64,000 nt of DNA. Origin: Duganella levis. Its GTDB lineage: Bacteria; Pseudomonadota; Gammaproteobacteria; Burkholderiales; Burkholderiaceae_D. Where the stretch lies: the NCBI RefSeq assembly GCF_009857605.1, contig NZ_WWCT01000015.1, forward strand, positions 62,001-126,000, given 5' to 3'. The stretch's first letter is position 1. Each line of letters opens with the position of its first letter. Of the stretch, positions 16,788-28,360 are shown one piece after another. The position numbers and the translations under genes are program-made. The notes under the pieces were generated by a model, which saw only the letters and a list, made by a program, of their open reading frames with translations, searched no databases and had not been told where the DNA came from.

Positions 16788-19700
16788 GTGCGTCTATCTT
16801 CCATCAAATTGTCGGGATTTAAGTCTTTCGTTGATCCCACCAATTTCCAGGTGCCGGGTCAGTTGGTTGGCGTGGTTGGTCCCAACGGGTGCGGCAAGTC
16901 GAACATCATCGATGCCGTGCGCTGGGTGCTGGGCGAATCGAAGGCCTCGGAATTGCGCGGCGAGTCGATGCAGGACGTGATCTTCAACGGCTCCACCCAC
17001 CGCAAGCCGGCCGGCCGCTCGTCGGTGGAACTGGTGTTCGACAATCACGCCGGCAAGGCCGCCGGCCAATGGGGCCAGTATGCGGAAATCGCCGTCAAGC
17101 GCACGCTGACGCGCGACGGCACCTCCACTTACTACATCAACGGCCAGCCGGTGCGCCGGCGCGACATCCAGGACATCTTCCTCGGCACTGGCCTCGGTCC
17201 GCGCGCGTATGCGATCATCGGCCAGGGCATGATCTCGCGGATTATCGAGTCGCGCCCCGAAGAGCTGCGCGTGTTCCTGGAGGAAGCCGCCGGCGTTTCG
17301 AAGTACAAGGAACGCCGCCGCGAAACCGAAAACCGCCTGCACGATACGCGCGAAAACCTGCTGCGGGTGGAAGACATCCTGCGCGAGCTGAATTCCAACC
17401 TGGAGAAGCTGGAAGGCCAGGCCGCCGTGGCGACCAAGTTCCACCAGCTGCAAGCCGACCAGGAAGAGAAACAAAAGCTGCTTTGGCTGCTGCGCAAGGT
17501 GGAAGCCGAGAACGAGCAGAAAAAATACTTCCGCGAAGTGGAGCAGGCGCAAAACGATCTGGAAGAGCAGACCGCCAAGCTGCGCAACGTCGAACTGTCG
17601 CTGGAGCAGATGCGCCAGTCGCATTTTGCGGCCGGCGACCGCCTGCACACCGCGCAAGGCGCGCTGTATCAGACCAACGCCGAAATCGGCAGCCTGGAAG
17701 CCAAGATCAAGTTCGCGCTTGAATCGCGCACCCGCCTGCAATCGCAGCTGGCGGCGCTGACCGCGCAGCGCGACCAGTGGCAGCGCCAGTCCAGCGAATA
17801 CGGCGAGCAGATTTCGGAAGCCGAATTCACGCTGGAAGAACTGGGCGCCAAGGTGGAAGAGTCGCAGATGATGGCCGAGCAAAAGGCCGAGTCGCTGCCG
17901 ATGCTGGAGCAGGCGTGGAAAGAAGCGCAGACACTGAGCACCGAGTCGCGCGCCCGCATTATGCAGGCGCAGCAACAGCTGGAGCTGGAGTCCGCGCACC
18001 AGCGCAACGCCAACAACATCCTGAACGGCCTGGCCGTGCGGCGCGAGCGTTTGCAGCAGGAGAAGAACGGTTTGAGCCTGCCGGACAGCTCACACCTGTC
18101 CAACCTGCGCATGCAGCTGGAAGAAAAGCAGCAGGCGCTGGAAGAGCAGAACTTCGTGCTGGAAGAAGCGCTGGAGCAGCAGCCCAAGCTGGAGCAGGAA
18201 CGCCAGGACGCGCAGCAGCAGGTCAACGCCGAAACCGCCGCCAACGCGCAGCTGGAAGCGCGTCTGAATGCGCTGCGCCAGTTGCAGGAGCGCGTGCAAA
18301 CGCAGGGCAAGGTCACGCCGTGGCTGCAAAAGCACGAGCTGGAATCGCTGCCGCGTTTATGGCAAAAACTGAATATCGAAGCAGGCTGGGAACAGGCGCT
18401 GGAATCGGTGCTGCGCGAGCGCACCTCGGCGCTGCAAATGTCGAATATCGACTGGGCCAAGGCTTTCTTCAGTGATGCGCCGCCGGCCAAGCTGGCGCTG
18501 TTTGCGCCGTCCACCGCCGTGCCGCCGGCGCCGGTGGAAGCGCCGGGCCTCAAGCCTTTCCTGAATCTGCTGAAGTTGAACGACCCTGGCCTGCGTGGTT
18601 TGCTGCAGGACTGGCTGCACAACGTCTACTTCGCCGAAGACGCGGCGGAAGCGTTTGGCGATCGCGGCAAGCTGCCGGCCGGCGCCAGCATCATTACCCG
18701 CCAGGGCCACGTCATCACGCAGGGCAGCGTGCGTTTCTACGCCGCCGATTCTGAACAGGATGGCATGCTGGGACGCCAGCAGGAAATCGATAACATCACC
18801 AAGCAGTTGCGCGCGCAGCAGATGCTGGCCGACGAGGCGCGTTCGCGCTCGGTGCGCGCGGATGCGGCCGTGTCGGACCTGACGCGCCGCCTGACCGAGT
18901 ACCGCGCCAAGCTGCAAAGCCTGCAGCAGTCGGTGCACACGATGCAGCTGGAGGTGATGAAGCTGTCCGAGGTGGAGGCGCGCTTCAACCAGCGCAGCAC
19001 GCAGATCGAAACCGATCTGGCCGAGATCACCGCGCAGGAAGAAGAGCACACCCAGGTCAAGCTGGAGTCGGAAGAAAAGTTCGAGCAGCTGGATATGGAA
19101 CTCGGCAACCTGCAAGGCACGCACGAAGACGGCCAGACCGACTTTATGCAGAAGGAGCAGCGCCTGGCCGATGCCCGCGAAGCCTTGCGCGATCTGGAAC
19201 GCTCGGCGCAGGAAGTGCAGTTCGCCGAGAAGACTCAGCGCAGCAAGATCGAGGAATTCCGCCGCAATATCGCCACCGCCAATGCGCAGGTGGCGCAGGT
19301 GACGGAGAGCCTGGAGTCCGGCCGCATGGAGCTGGAAGAACTGGAGTCCGGCGAAACCAGCGACGGCCTGCAGGATCTGCTGGACCATCGCACCACGCAA
19401 GAGAAAGCGCTTTCCGACGCGCGCCACGAACTCGATCAGATCGCGCAGCAACTGCGCCTGTTCGAGGAAGGCCGCATGTCGACCGAGCGCGCGTTGCAAC
19501 CGCAGCGCGACAAGATCATGGAAATGCAGCTGAAGGAGCAGGCCGCGCGCCTGAACCAGGAACAGTTTGCCGCGCAATTGGCCGAGGTGCAGGCCGATGA
19601 GGCGGCGCTGTCCGAGAAGCTGCATCCCGATATGAAGGCGTCCTACCTGCAAGGCGAGGTAACCCGTCTGACCAACGCCATTTCGCTGCTGGGCGCCGTC

Positions 19701-20315
19701 AACCTGGCGGCGCTGGACGAGCTGGCGACGGCGTCCGAGCGGAAGAACTTCCTCGATTCGCAGAACGCGGATCTGACGGAGGCGATCAACACGCTGGAAG
19801 ACGCGATTGCGCGGATCGACAAGGAAACCCGCGATCTGCTGCAAGACACCTTCGACCGCGTCAACAGCCATTTCTCCGAACTGTTCCCGATCCTGTTCGG
19901 CGGCGGCCAGGCCAAGCTGATTATGACGGGCGACGAAATCCTGGACTCCGGCGTGCAGGTCATGGCGCAGCCGCCGGGCAAGAAGAACGCCACCATCCAC
20001 CTGCTGTCCGGTGGCGAGAAAGCGCTGACCGCCACCGCGCTGGTGTTCTCCATGTTCCGCCTGAATCCCGCGCCATTCTGCCTGCTGGACGAGGTGGACG
20101 CGCCACTGGACGACGCCAATACCGAACGATTCTGCCGCATGGTCAAGCGCATGTCTGAACATACTCAATTCCTCTTCATCTCGCACAACAAGATTGCGAT
20201 GGAGATGGCCAATCAACTGATCGGTGTGACGATGCAAGAGCAGGGTGTATCGCGCATCGTGGCGGTGGATATGGAATCCGCCGCAAACTTCGCTTCCGAG
20301 GCACAAGCAGCATGA
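16788..20315 (+). CDS. smc: chromosome partition protein SMC
   Basis: A 1175-residue SMC ATPase that compacts and segregates the chromosome with ScpAB. It starts at GTG (MRLSSIKLSGFKSFVDPT). Walker A is GPNGCGKSNIIDA near residue 32. Long coiled coils flank a hinge at about 500-660. The C-terminal head carries the signature LSGGEKALTATAL and Walker B FCLLDEVDAPLDD followed by the D-loop. It overlaps zipA by 4 bases (ATGA), so the two are translationally coupled. Confidence 0.97.
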   Translation: MRLSSIKLSGFKSFVDPTNFQVPGQLVGVVGPNGCGKSNIIDAVRWVLGESKASELRGESMQDVIFNGSTHRKPAGRSSVELVFDNHAGKAAGQWGQYAEIAVKRTLTRDGTSTYYINGQPVRRRDIQDIFLGTGLGPRAYAIIGQGMISRIIESRPEELRVFLEEAAGVSKYKERRRETENRLHDTRENLLRVEDILRELNSNLEKLEGQAAVATKFHQLQADQEEKQKLLWLLRKVEAENEQKKYFREVEQAQNDLEEQTAKLRNVELSLEQMRQSHFAAGDRLHTAQGALYQTNAEIGSLEAKIKFALESRTRLQSQLAALTAQRDQWQRQSSEYGEQISEAEFTLEELGAKVEESQMMAEQKAESLPMLEQAWKEAQTLSTESRARIMQAQQQLELESAHQRNANNILNGLAVRRERLQQEKNGLSLPDSSHLSNLRMQLEEKQQALEEQNFVLEEALEQQPKLEQERQDAQQQVNAETAANAQLEARLNALRQLQERVQTQGKVTPWLQKHELESLPRLWQKLNIEAGWEQALESVLRERTSALQMSNIDWAKAFFSDAPPAKLALFAPSTAVPPAPVEAPGLKPFLNLLKLNDPGLRGLLQDWLHNVYFAEDAAEAFGDRGKLPAGASIITRQGHVITQGSVRFYAADSEQDGMLGRQQEIDNITKQLRAQQMLADEARSRSVRADAAVSDLTRRLTEYRAKLQSLQQSVHTMQLEVMKLSEVEARFNQRSTQIETDLAEITAQEEEHTQVKLESEEKFEQLDMELGNLQGTHEDGQTDFMQKEQRLADAREALRDLERSAQEVQFAEKTQRSKIEEFRRNIATANAQVAQVTESLESGRMELEELESGETSDGLQDLLDHRTTQEKALSDARHELDQIAQQLRLFEEGRMSTERALQPQRDKIMEMQLKEQAARLNQEQFAAQLAEVQADEAALSEKLHPDMKASYLQGEVTRLTNAISLLGAVNLAALDELATASERKNFLDSQNADLTEAINTLEDAIARIDKETRDLLQDTFDRVNSHFSELFPILFGGGQAKLIMTGDEILDSGVQVMAQPPGKKNATIHLLSGGEKALTATALVFSMFRLNPAPFCLLDEVDAPLDDANTERFCRMVKRMSEHTQFLFISHNKIAMEMANQLIGVTMQEQGVSRIVAVDMESAANFASEAQAA

Positions 20316-21499
20316 CAGATCTCCAACTCAGTTTACTCGCAGCCGCAGGCGTGTTTATCGCCGGCGTCTTCACGTACAACAAAATCCAGGAATACAAGGC
20401 CAAGAAAAGCGTGGAACGCGCTTTCTCGACCGACCATGACGATGTGCTGATGCGCACCGGCGGCGAAGAACCGCAGCTGGCGCCGACATCAACCACGCCG
20501 GCCGCGCCGCATGCGCGTCAGGAGCCGAGCTTCTCGCTCGACGGCACGGCGCCTGGCGTCGCTGGTGGTGAAGCATCGGCTGCCGCCGCCGCACTCGGTG
20601 CGCTGGCTGCAGATTTCACCAGTGACGATGGCGCACTGCTGACCGTGAGCGAAGAGGAACTGGCGGCGCGCGCCAACGCGGCATCGGCTGCGGCGGCGGA
20701 ACAGGCCACCGCCTTGGTCGATCCGCTGATCGACTGCCTGCTGCCGCTGGCGCTGGAAGCCCCGGCGCGGGGCGACAAGCTGCTGCCGGTGCTGCAAACC
20801 CTGCGCATGGTCGGCAACAAGCCGGTGCACTACATCGGCAAGGCCGTTAGCGGCGACTGGGAGCCAGTCGCCCACGGCGGCGTCTACACCGAACTGCAAG
20901 GCGGCGTGCAACTGGCCAGCCGCAGCACCGCGCTGAACGAACTGGAATACTCGGAACTGGTGACGCGCCTGCGCGCCATGGCCGACGAAATCGGCGCCGA
21001 GCCGCAGATTCCCGACATGATCGAAGTGATGGCCGAGGCGCGCAATCTGCACCGCTTTGTCGCCGGCCACGACGCGCAGCTGGGCGTCAACCTGCAATCG
21101 AACGGCGCGCCATGGGCCATCAACACGCTGATCGGCGCGCTGGAGAAGCAAGGCTTCGACCTGCGTCCGGATGGCCGCTTCGTGATGCCGGACGGTGAGG
21201 GCGGCTTCCTGTTCTCGCTGTCGACCAATGTGACGCCGGCCGAGGAAACCACTGCGCGTCTGACGTTGCTGCTGGACGTGCCATGCGTGGCGCCGGCGCG
21301 CGACGGCTTCGGCGCCATGGTCGCTTGCGCCAAGGGCTTGATGGCGCGCCTGGACGGCACTATCGTTGACGATTACAACCAGCCGCTGTCGGATGCGGCG
21401 CTGACCGAGATCGCCGGCCAGGTGCAGGATTTCTACGCCGAGATGAACGATGCGGATATTCCGGCCGGTTCCACCCGCGCGATGCGTTTGTTCAGCTAA
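20312..21499 (+). CDS. zipA: cell division protein ZipA
   Basis: A 395-residue membrane-anchored FtsZ tether. The single N-terminal helix (LQLSLLAAAGVFIAGVFTYNKIQEYKAKK) is followed by an acidic, Ala/Pro-rich linker and the C-terminal FtsZ-binding domain (about 230-390, including SNGAPWAINTLIGALEKQGFDL, HYIGKAVSGDWE and DVPCVAPARDGFGAMV). It is coupled to smc by an ATGA overlap and followed after 12 bases by ligA. The smc-zipA-ligA order is the same as in many betaproteobacteria. Confidence 0.93.
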   Translation: MTDLQLSLLAAAGVFIAGVFTYNKIQEYKAKKSVERAFSTDHDDVLMRTGGEEPQLAPTSTTPAAPHARQEPSFSLDGTAPGVAGGEASAAAAALGALAADFTSDDGALLTVSEEELAARANAASAAAAEQATALVDPLIDCLLPLALEAPARGDKLLPVLQTLRMVGNKPVHYIGKAVSGDWEPVAHGGVYTELQGGVQLASRSTALNELEYSELVTRLRAMADEIGAEPQIPDMIEVMAEARNLHRFVAGHDAQLGVNLQSNGAPWAINTLIGALEKQGFDLRPDGRFVMPDGEGGFLFSLSTNVTPAEETTARLTLLLDVPCVAPARDGFGAMVACAKGLMARLDGTIVDDYNQPLSDAALTEIAGQVQDFYAEMNDADIPAGSTRAMRLFS

Positions 21500-21508
21500 G
21501 AAGGTTAG

Positions 21509-23851
<2,343 letters not shown>

Positions 23852-23852
23852 C

Positions 23853-24752
23853 ATGACCAAAATAAGAAAAGCAGTTTTCCCGGTTGCCGGTCTCGGTAGC
23901 CGTTTTCTCCCTGCCACCAAGGCCCAGCCGAAAGAGATGCTGCCCATCGTCGACAAGCCGCTGATTCAGTACGCGGTGGAAGAGGCGGTAGCGGCGGGCA
24001 TCACGGAGATGGTGTTCATCACCGGCCGTAACAAGCGCGCCATCGAAGACCATTTCGACACCGCCTATGAGCTGGAGGCCGAGCTGGAAGCGGCCAACAA
24101 GCGCGTTTTGCTGGACCTGGTGCAGAACGTCATCCCCAAGCATATCAACTGCATCTACATCCGCCAGTCGGCGCCGCTGGGCCTCGGCCACGCGGTGCTG
24201 TGCGCGCGGCCTGTAGTGGGCGACGAGCCGTTTGCCGTGCTGCTGGCGGATGACTTCATGGACACCGCCGACGGCGTCAAGCCGGTGCTGGCGCAGATGA
24301 CCGACGTGTATGAAACCGAGCGCGCCAGCATTCTGGCGGTGCAGGATGTGCCGCGCGCGGCAACGCGCCAGTACGGCATCGTTAGCGCCAGCGCTTATCA
24401 GCCCAAGCTGGAACAGGTGCATGGCATCGTCGAAAAGCCGATGCCGGAAGTGGCGCCGTCGACGCTGGCGGTGGTCGGGCGCTATGTGCTGACGGGCCGT
24501 ATCTTCAGCTACCTGGAAAACATCGGCAAGGGCGCCGGCGGCGAGATCCAGCTGACCGACGGCATCGCCGCGCTGATGAAGGACGAGCGTGTGCTGGCCT
24601 ATCGCTACGACGGCACGCGCTACGATTGCGGCTCCAAGCTGGGCTACCTGAAGGCCACCACCGCGATGGGCCTCAAGCACCTAGAAACGGGCGACGAATA
24701 CTGCGAGTTCCTGCGCCAGATACAGTGCGATATCAAGGGAGAAGCATCATGA
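23853..24752 (+). CDS. galU: UTP-glucose-1-phosphate uridylyltransferase
   Basis: A 299-residue enzyme making UDP-glucose from UTP and glucose-1-phosphate for LPS, capsule and exopolysaccharide precursors. The start is the ATG at 23853 ([31 protein letters not shown]); longer forms would lie inside ligA. The nucleotide-binding loop [18 protein letters not shown], the LADDFMD motif and [14 protein letters not shown] are typical. It overlaps def by the tetranucleotide ATGA. Confidence 0.96.
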   Translation: MTKIRKAVFPVAGLGSRFLPATKAQPKEMLPIVDKPLIQYAVEEAVAAGITEMVFITGRNKRAIEDHFDTAYELEAELEAANKRVLLDLVQNVIPKHINCIYIRQSAPLGLGHAVLCARPVVGDEPFAVLLADDFMDTADGVKPVLAQMTDVYETERASILAVQDVPRAATRQYGIVSASAYQPKLEQVHGIVEKPMPEVAPSTLAVVGRYVLTGRIFSYLENIGKGAGGEIQLTDGIAALMKDERVLAYRYDGTRYDCGSKLGYLKATTAMGLKHLETGDEYCEFLRQIQCDIKGEAS

Positions 24753-25285
24753 CGGTACGAGAAATCCTGAAGATGGGCGATCCGCGCCTGCTGCGCGTGG
24801 CCGAACCGGTCACCGAATTCGATACGCCGGCGATGAAAGAACTGATCGCCGATATGTTCGACACCATGCACGCGGCCAATGGCGCCGGGCTGGCGGCGCC
24901 GCAGATCGGCGTCAACCTGCAACTGGTGATCTTCGGCTTCAAGCAGAACGCGCGCTATCCCGATGCGCCGCAGGTGCCGGAAACGGTATTAATCAATCCA
25001 ATCCTCACGCCGCTGTCGGACGAGATGGAAGAGGGCTTTGAAGGCTGCCTGTCGGTGCCTGGCCTGCGCGGCAGCGTGCCGCGCTACGTCAAACTGCGTT
25101 ACGAGGGCGTGGATGAACACAATCAGCCGATCAAGCGCGACGTCGACGGCTTCCACGCGCGCGTGGTGCAGCACGAAGTGGATCACCTGCTGGGCAAGCT
25201 GTACCCGATGCACATCAAGGACTTCTCCAAGTTCGGCTTTACCGAAGTGATGTTCCCCGATCTCGATCCTAACGACGACGATTGA
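24749..25285 (+). CDS. def: peptide deformylase
   Basis: A 178-residue metalloenzyme removing the N-formyl group from nascent proteins. All three motifs are present: [18 protein letters not shown] (metal-binding Cys) and QHEVDHLLG (HExxH). The start is the ATG at 24749, overlapping galU; upstream codons of the frame lie in galU and are rejected. The acidic tail (DLDPNDDD) is short. Confidence 0.95.
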   Translation: MTVREILKMGDPRLLRVAEPVTEFDTPAMKELIADMFDTMHAANGAGLAAPQIGVNLQLVIFGFKQNARYPDAPQVPETVLINPILTPLSDEMEEGFEGCLSVPGLRGSVPRYVKLRYEGVDEHNQPIKRDVDGFHARVVQHEVDHLLGKLYPMHIKDFSKFGFTEVMFPDLDPNDDD

Positions 25286-25296
25286 GCGCGCCGCAG

Positions 25297-26355
25297 ATGC
25301 CCCAGTTCTCATTCCAACAAAAAGTCTTCCTCGCCCTGCTGGCCTTAGTCACCATCGGCTTCGGCTGGATACTCGCGCCGTATGGCGGCGCCATTTTCTG
25401 GGGTGTGGTGCTGGCCATCCTGTTCGCGCCGATCTACCGCTGGCTGCTGCAGCGCACCCGCAACAGGGCCGGCCTGGCCGCGATGCTGACGCTGTCGCTG
25501 ATCGTGGTGATCGTGATTCTGCCACTGACACTGGTGTCGGTCTCGATCGTCAACCAGGCCGCATCGGTGGTGCAGATGGTGCAGTCGGGTGAAATCACGG
25601 TCGCCATGTTCTTCAATAAGCTCGTGGCGGCGCTGCCGGACTGGCTGGTGTCGCTGCTGGACCGCTTCCATCTGACCAGCCTGGAATATTTGCAGGCCAA
25701 GCTCACCGAGGCGGCGTCGCAAGTGAGCAAGGAAGTGGCCACGCGCGCCATCAATGCGGGCCTGTACACCTTCGATTTCCTGACCGGCTTGTGCATCATG
25801 CTGTACCTGCTGTTCTTCCTGCTGCGCGATGGCGACAAGCTGGCGAAACGCATCCGCGAGGCGGTGCCGCTGAGCCGCAAGTACAAGCAGCGGTTGTTCC
25901 AGAACTTCACCACGGTGATACGCGCCACGGTCAAGGGCAATATCCTGGTCGCCATCGCGCAGGGCGCCCTGGGTGGCCTGATCTTCTGGTTCCTGGGCGT
26001 GAACGCGCCGGTGCTGTGGGGCGTGTTGATGGCTTTCCTGTCGCTGCTGCCGGCGGTGGGTGCGGCCATTGTCTGGGCGCCGGTGGCGGTGTACTTCCTG
26101 GCGACGGGCTCGGTGTGGCAGGGCATCACGCTGGCTGTCTTCGGCGTGTTCGTGATTGGCCTGGTGGACAACTTCCTGCGCCCGGTGCTGGTGGGACAGG
26201 ACACCAAGATGCCTGACTACGTGGTGCTGCTGTCCACCGTGGGCGGCATGGCGCTGTTTGGCCTGAATGGCTTTGTCATCGGTCCGGTGGTGGCGGCGCT
26301 GTTCATCGCGGCGTGGGATTTATTCGTCAACGCCAGCGAATTCCATACTGACTAA
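25297..26355 (+). CDS. AI-2E (PerM/YdiK) family transporter
   Basis: A membrane protein of about 352 residues with seven or eight helices, of the AI-2E exporter-like/PerM superfamily. The N-terminal helix pair (KVFLALLALVTIGFGWILAPYGGAIFWGVV), the helical periplasmic or cytoplasmic segment LDRFHLTSLEYLQAKLTEAASQ, and the diagnostic C-terminal region GLVDNFLRPVLVGQDTKMPDYVVLLSTVGG are clear. The start is ATG 25297 or TTG 25282, the latter overlapping the def stop; neither has a strong ribosome binding site. The stop shares CTAA with the convergent gene. Confidence 0.9.
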   Translation: MPQFSFQQKVFLALLALVTIGFGWILAPYGGAIFWGVVLAILFAPIYRWLLQRTRNRAGLAAMLTLSLIVVIVILPLTLVSVSIVNQAASVVQMVQSGEITVAMFFNKLVAALPDWLVSLLDRFHLTSLEYLQAKLTEAASQVSKEVATRAINAGLYTFDFLTGLCIMLYLLFFLLRDGDKLAKRIREAVPLSRKYKQRLFQNFTTVIRATVKGNILVAIAQGALGGLIFWFLGVNAPVLWGVLMAFLSLLPAVGAAIVWAPVAVYFLATGSVWQGITLAVFGVFVIGLVDNFLRPVLVGQDTKMPDYVVLLSTVGGMALFGLNGFVIGPVVAALFIAAWDLFVNASEFHTD

Positions 26356-26777
26356 TCGTCTTCGCCCAGCAGGTCGCGCGCATTCAGCAGGGCGTAGATG
26401 ATGTCCGGCTTGTTGCGGAAGCAGCGGCGCAGGGCGGCCGGCAGGGCTTCGTGCGTTTTGCGGCACAGGCCCGGTTTCTCGGCCAGTTTGATCGACAGGC
26501 CCATTACCGTGCTGACGCCGCGTACCGACGGCGTGATGGTCAGCGTGATACCCAGCAGTTCGTCCAGGCGGCGCTTGATGCGGCCCAGGTCTTCATACGT
26601 GGCGAGATTTTCGATGGCCGCGACCAGCTTCTTTTCCTCGTCGCGCGTGAGCTGAAGCACGCGGATGTCGGCGTCTTCCGGCGCCCGTTCCCAGGCTTCC
26701 AGCAAGTCATCGCGCCCGCACACGCAGGCGCCGGGCGGGCACTCTTTACGGATGAGGAAGGGCAGGGCACGGGACAT
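26352..26777 (-). CDS. conserved protein with CPPGACVC motif, 141 aa
   Basis: The N terminus reads RKECPPGACVCGRDDLLEAW: three cysteines in 8 residues could hold a metal or form disulfides. The rest is a soluble alpha/beta-looking sequence: two helices (TRDEEKKLVAAIENLATYEDLGRIKRRLDELLG), a strand region with ITLTITPSVRGVSTVMGLSIKL, and a basic helix (RKTHEALPAALRRCFRNK) before the tail LNARDLLGEDD. I do not recognise the family. It lies between the AI-2E transporter (shared stop tetranucleotide) and topoisomerase IB. Confidence 0.7.
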   Translation of the reverse strand: MSRALPFLIRKECPPGACVCGRDDLLEAWERAPEDADIRVLQLTRDEEKKLVAAIENLATYEDLGRIKRRLDELLGITLTITPSVRGVSTVMGLSIKLAEKPGLCRKTHEALPAALRRCFRNKPDIIYALLNARDLLGEDD

Positions 26778-26829
26778 GAGGCGACTCGCGGACAGGGGAG
26801 ACTGATTCTACTCCGCCCGCCCGGCCTTG

Positions 26830-27906
26830 TCAGCCAGCTTTCAGCCGCTGTTGCAGCAGCGCGAGGACTGCCGCTTCCTCGGGCCGCAGCGCATGCAGGT
26901 CTTCCTTGAGTTCCTGTTGCGCGCGGCGGCGCAGGGCGGTCAGCATGCTGCCGTCGAGGTAGGACTCGATCACCGCCGGATGCACATAGCACTTGCGGCA
27001 GATGGTCGGCGTATTGCCGAGTTTTTTGGACACGGATTCAATCGCCTGCACCACGTTCTTCTTGGCCTGCGCTTCGGAGTCGTATTTTTCATACTCCTTC
27101 AACGCTACCGCCGCCAGCACGGTACCGGCCCAGGTGCGGAAGTCCTTGGCGGTGTAGTCGGCGCCGGTGATGGCGTGCAGGTAGTCGTTGACGTCGGCCG
27201 AGCCGATGGCGTGCGGATTGCCGTCGTCGTCCTCGTACTGGAACAGTTCCTGGCCCGGCAGGTCGCGTATCTTGCGGATGATGTTGGCCAGGCGCCGGTC
27301 CTGCACTTCCAGCGCGTGATGCACGCCGCTCTTGCCGCGAAAGCGGAACTGCACCTTGCTGCCATCCAGCCGCACATGACGATCGCGCAGCGTGGTCAGG
27401 CCGAAGGATTTATTCTCGCGCGCGTACTCCTCGTTCCCGATCCGCATCAGCGTCGCTTCCAGCAGGTAGACGATGGTGGCCAGTACCTTCTCGCGCGGCA
27501 GGCCAGGCTTGCGCAAGGCTTCATCGACGGCGCTGCGGACCGATGGCAGAGCTTTGCCGAAGCTGAGCATGCGTTCATATTTGGCGTCGTCGCGGTGCGT
27601 GCGCCAGCGCGGGTGATAGCGGTACTGCTTGCGGCCGCGCGCATCGCGGCCGGTGGCCTGCAGGTGGCCCAGCGGCTGCTTGCAAATCCAGACGTCGGCC
27701 CACGCCGGTGGAATCACCAGTGACTTGATGCGGGCCAGCGTATCGTCGTCGGTGACGGCGTTGCCGTCGCTGTCGAGATAGCGGAACTGTTTGCCGCGCG
27801 CCTTGCGCAGGATGCCCGGCTGGCCGTCGTGCACGTAGCGCAGGCCGGCGGCGCGGGCAGCGTCCGCTGGCGCCAGGTCGGCGGCTGGAATGTCATCGCG
27901 CTTCAT
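26830..27906 (-). CDS. poxvirus-type DNA topoisomerase IB
   Basis: A 358-residue type IB topoisomerase of the bacterial/viral branch, which relaxes supercoils through a 3'-phosphotyrosine. The N-terminal clamp domain has LRYVHDGQPGILRKARGKQFRYLDSDG and IPPAWADVWIC. The catalytic domain has RGKSGVHH (catalytic Arg and Lys region), FRTWAGTVLA (Arg) and the nucleophile Y307 in CRKCYVHPAVIESY. Length matches bacterial members. A 14-bp perfect palindrome lies 22 bases upstream of the start. Confidence 0.93.
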   Translation of the reverse strand: MKRDDIPAADLAPADAARAAGLRYVHDGQPGILRKARGKQFRYLDSDGNAVTDDDTLARIKSLVIPPAWADVWICKQPLGHLQATGRDARGRKQYRYHPRWRTHRDDAKYERMLSFGKALPSVRSAVDEALRKPGLPREKVLATIVYLLEATLMRIGNEEYARENKSFGLTTLRDRHVRLDGSKVQFRFRGKSGVHHALEVQDRRLANIIRKIRDLPGQELFQYEDDDGNPHAIGSADVNDYLHAITGADYTAKDFRTWAGTVLAAVALKEYEKYDSEAQAKKNVVQAIESVSKKLGNTPTICRKCYVHPAVIESYLDGSMLTALRRRAQQELKEDLHALRPEEAAVLALLQQRLKAG

Positions 27907-27927
27907 CGCTATCCTTGGTGGCCTGAA

Positions 27928-27941
27928 TACGATGCATCGTA
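27928..27941. promoter_or_regulatory. perfect 14-bp palindrome upstream of topoisomerase IB
   Basis: TACGATGCATCGTA sits 22 bases upstream of the minus-strand topoisomerase start, at promoter or operator distance. CTACGATG recurs about 18 bases away (27958-27965), so it may be one of two half-conserved sites. Confidence 0.4.
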
Positions 27942-27979
27942 CCCGGCTGTCCGGCGCTACGATGTGCGCTGGCGCACGA

Positions 27980-28207
27980 TTAGTCCATGCGCTTCAGGCG
28001 CTGGCCGACGATGCTCCACTTACAGGCCTCGCCGTCGACGGTGCCGGTCAATACCCAGCCGGTGCCGATCTTCTCGACGCCGATCTCGCATTCCAGTTCC
28101 TTGGCCAGCTTTTCAGCCCAGCCCTTGGCGGCGCCCTGGCCCTTGAATAGTTCATTGCCTTCGTAGATTACGGTGGCGTCGAATACGGAGGCGGCGAATA
28201 TGGTCAT
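27980..28207 (-). CDS. small hypothetical protein, 75 aa
   Basis: A short cytoplasmic protein with a plausible alternation of strands and one helix: ATVIYEGNELFKGQG, then helix AAKGWAEKLAKELECEIGVEK, then GTGWVLTGTVDGEACKWSIVGQRLKRM. No signal peptide or known motif is seen. It is upstream of topoisomerase IB on the same strand with a 73-base gap, so it may be cotranscribed. Confidence 0.6.
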   Translation of the reverse strand: MTIFAASVFDATVIYEGNELFKGQGAAKGWAEKLAKELECEIGVEKIGTGWVLTGTVDGEACKWSIVGQRLKRMD

Positions 28208-28360
28208 GATGGTCTTCCCGAAAAATCAAGCCGCTATTGTGCCACGACTGTGATATGCCTGGGCTGCGTCGCGGCTGCGCCACTACGTCATTCAACGTAT
28301 TCCTTGAAGATTGTCGGCTAGTTAATCTTGTCTCATCCAAAACCGAACGGGGAGAGCAAG

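Noticed and set aside
18357..20306. 649-codon open frame antisense to smc
   Set aside because: Complement of the Glu/Gln/Leu-rich coiled-coil region of SMC, giving artificial L/Q/H-rich peptide.
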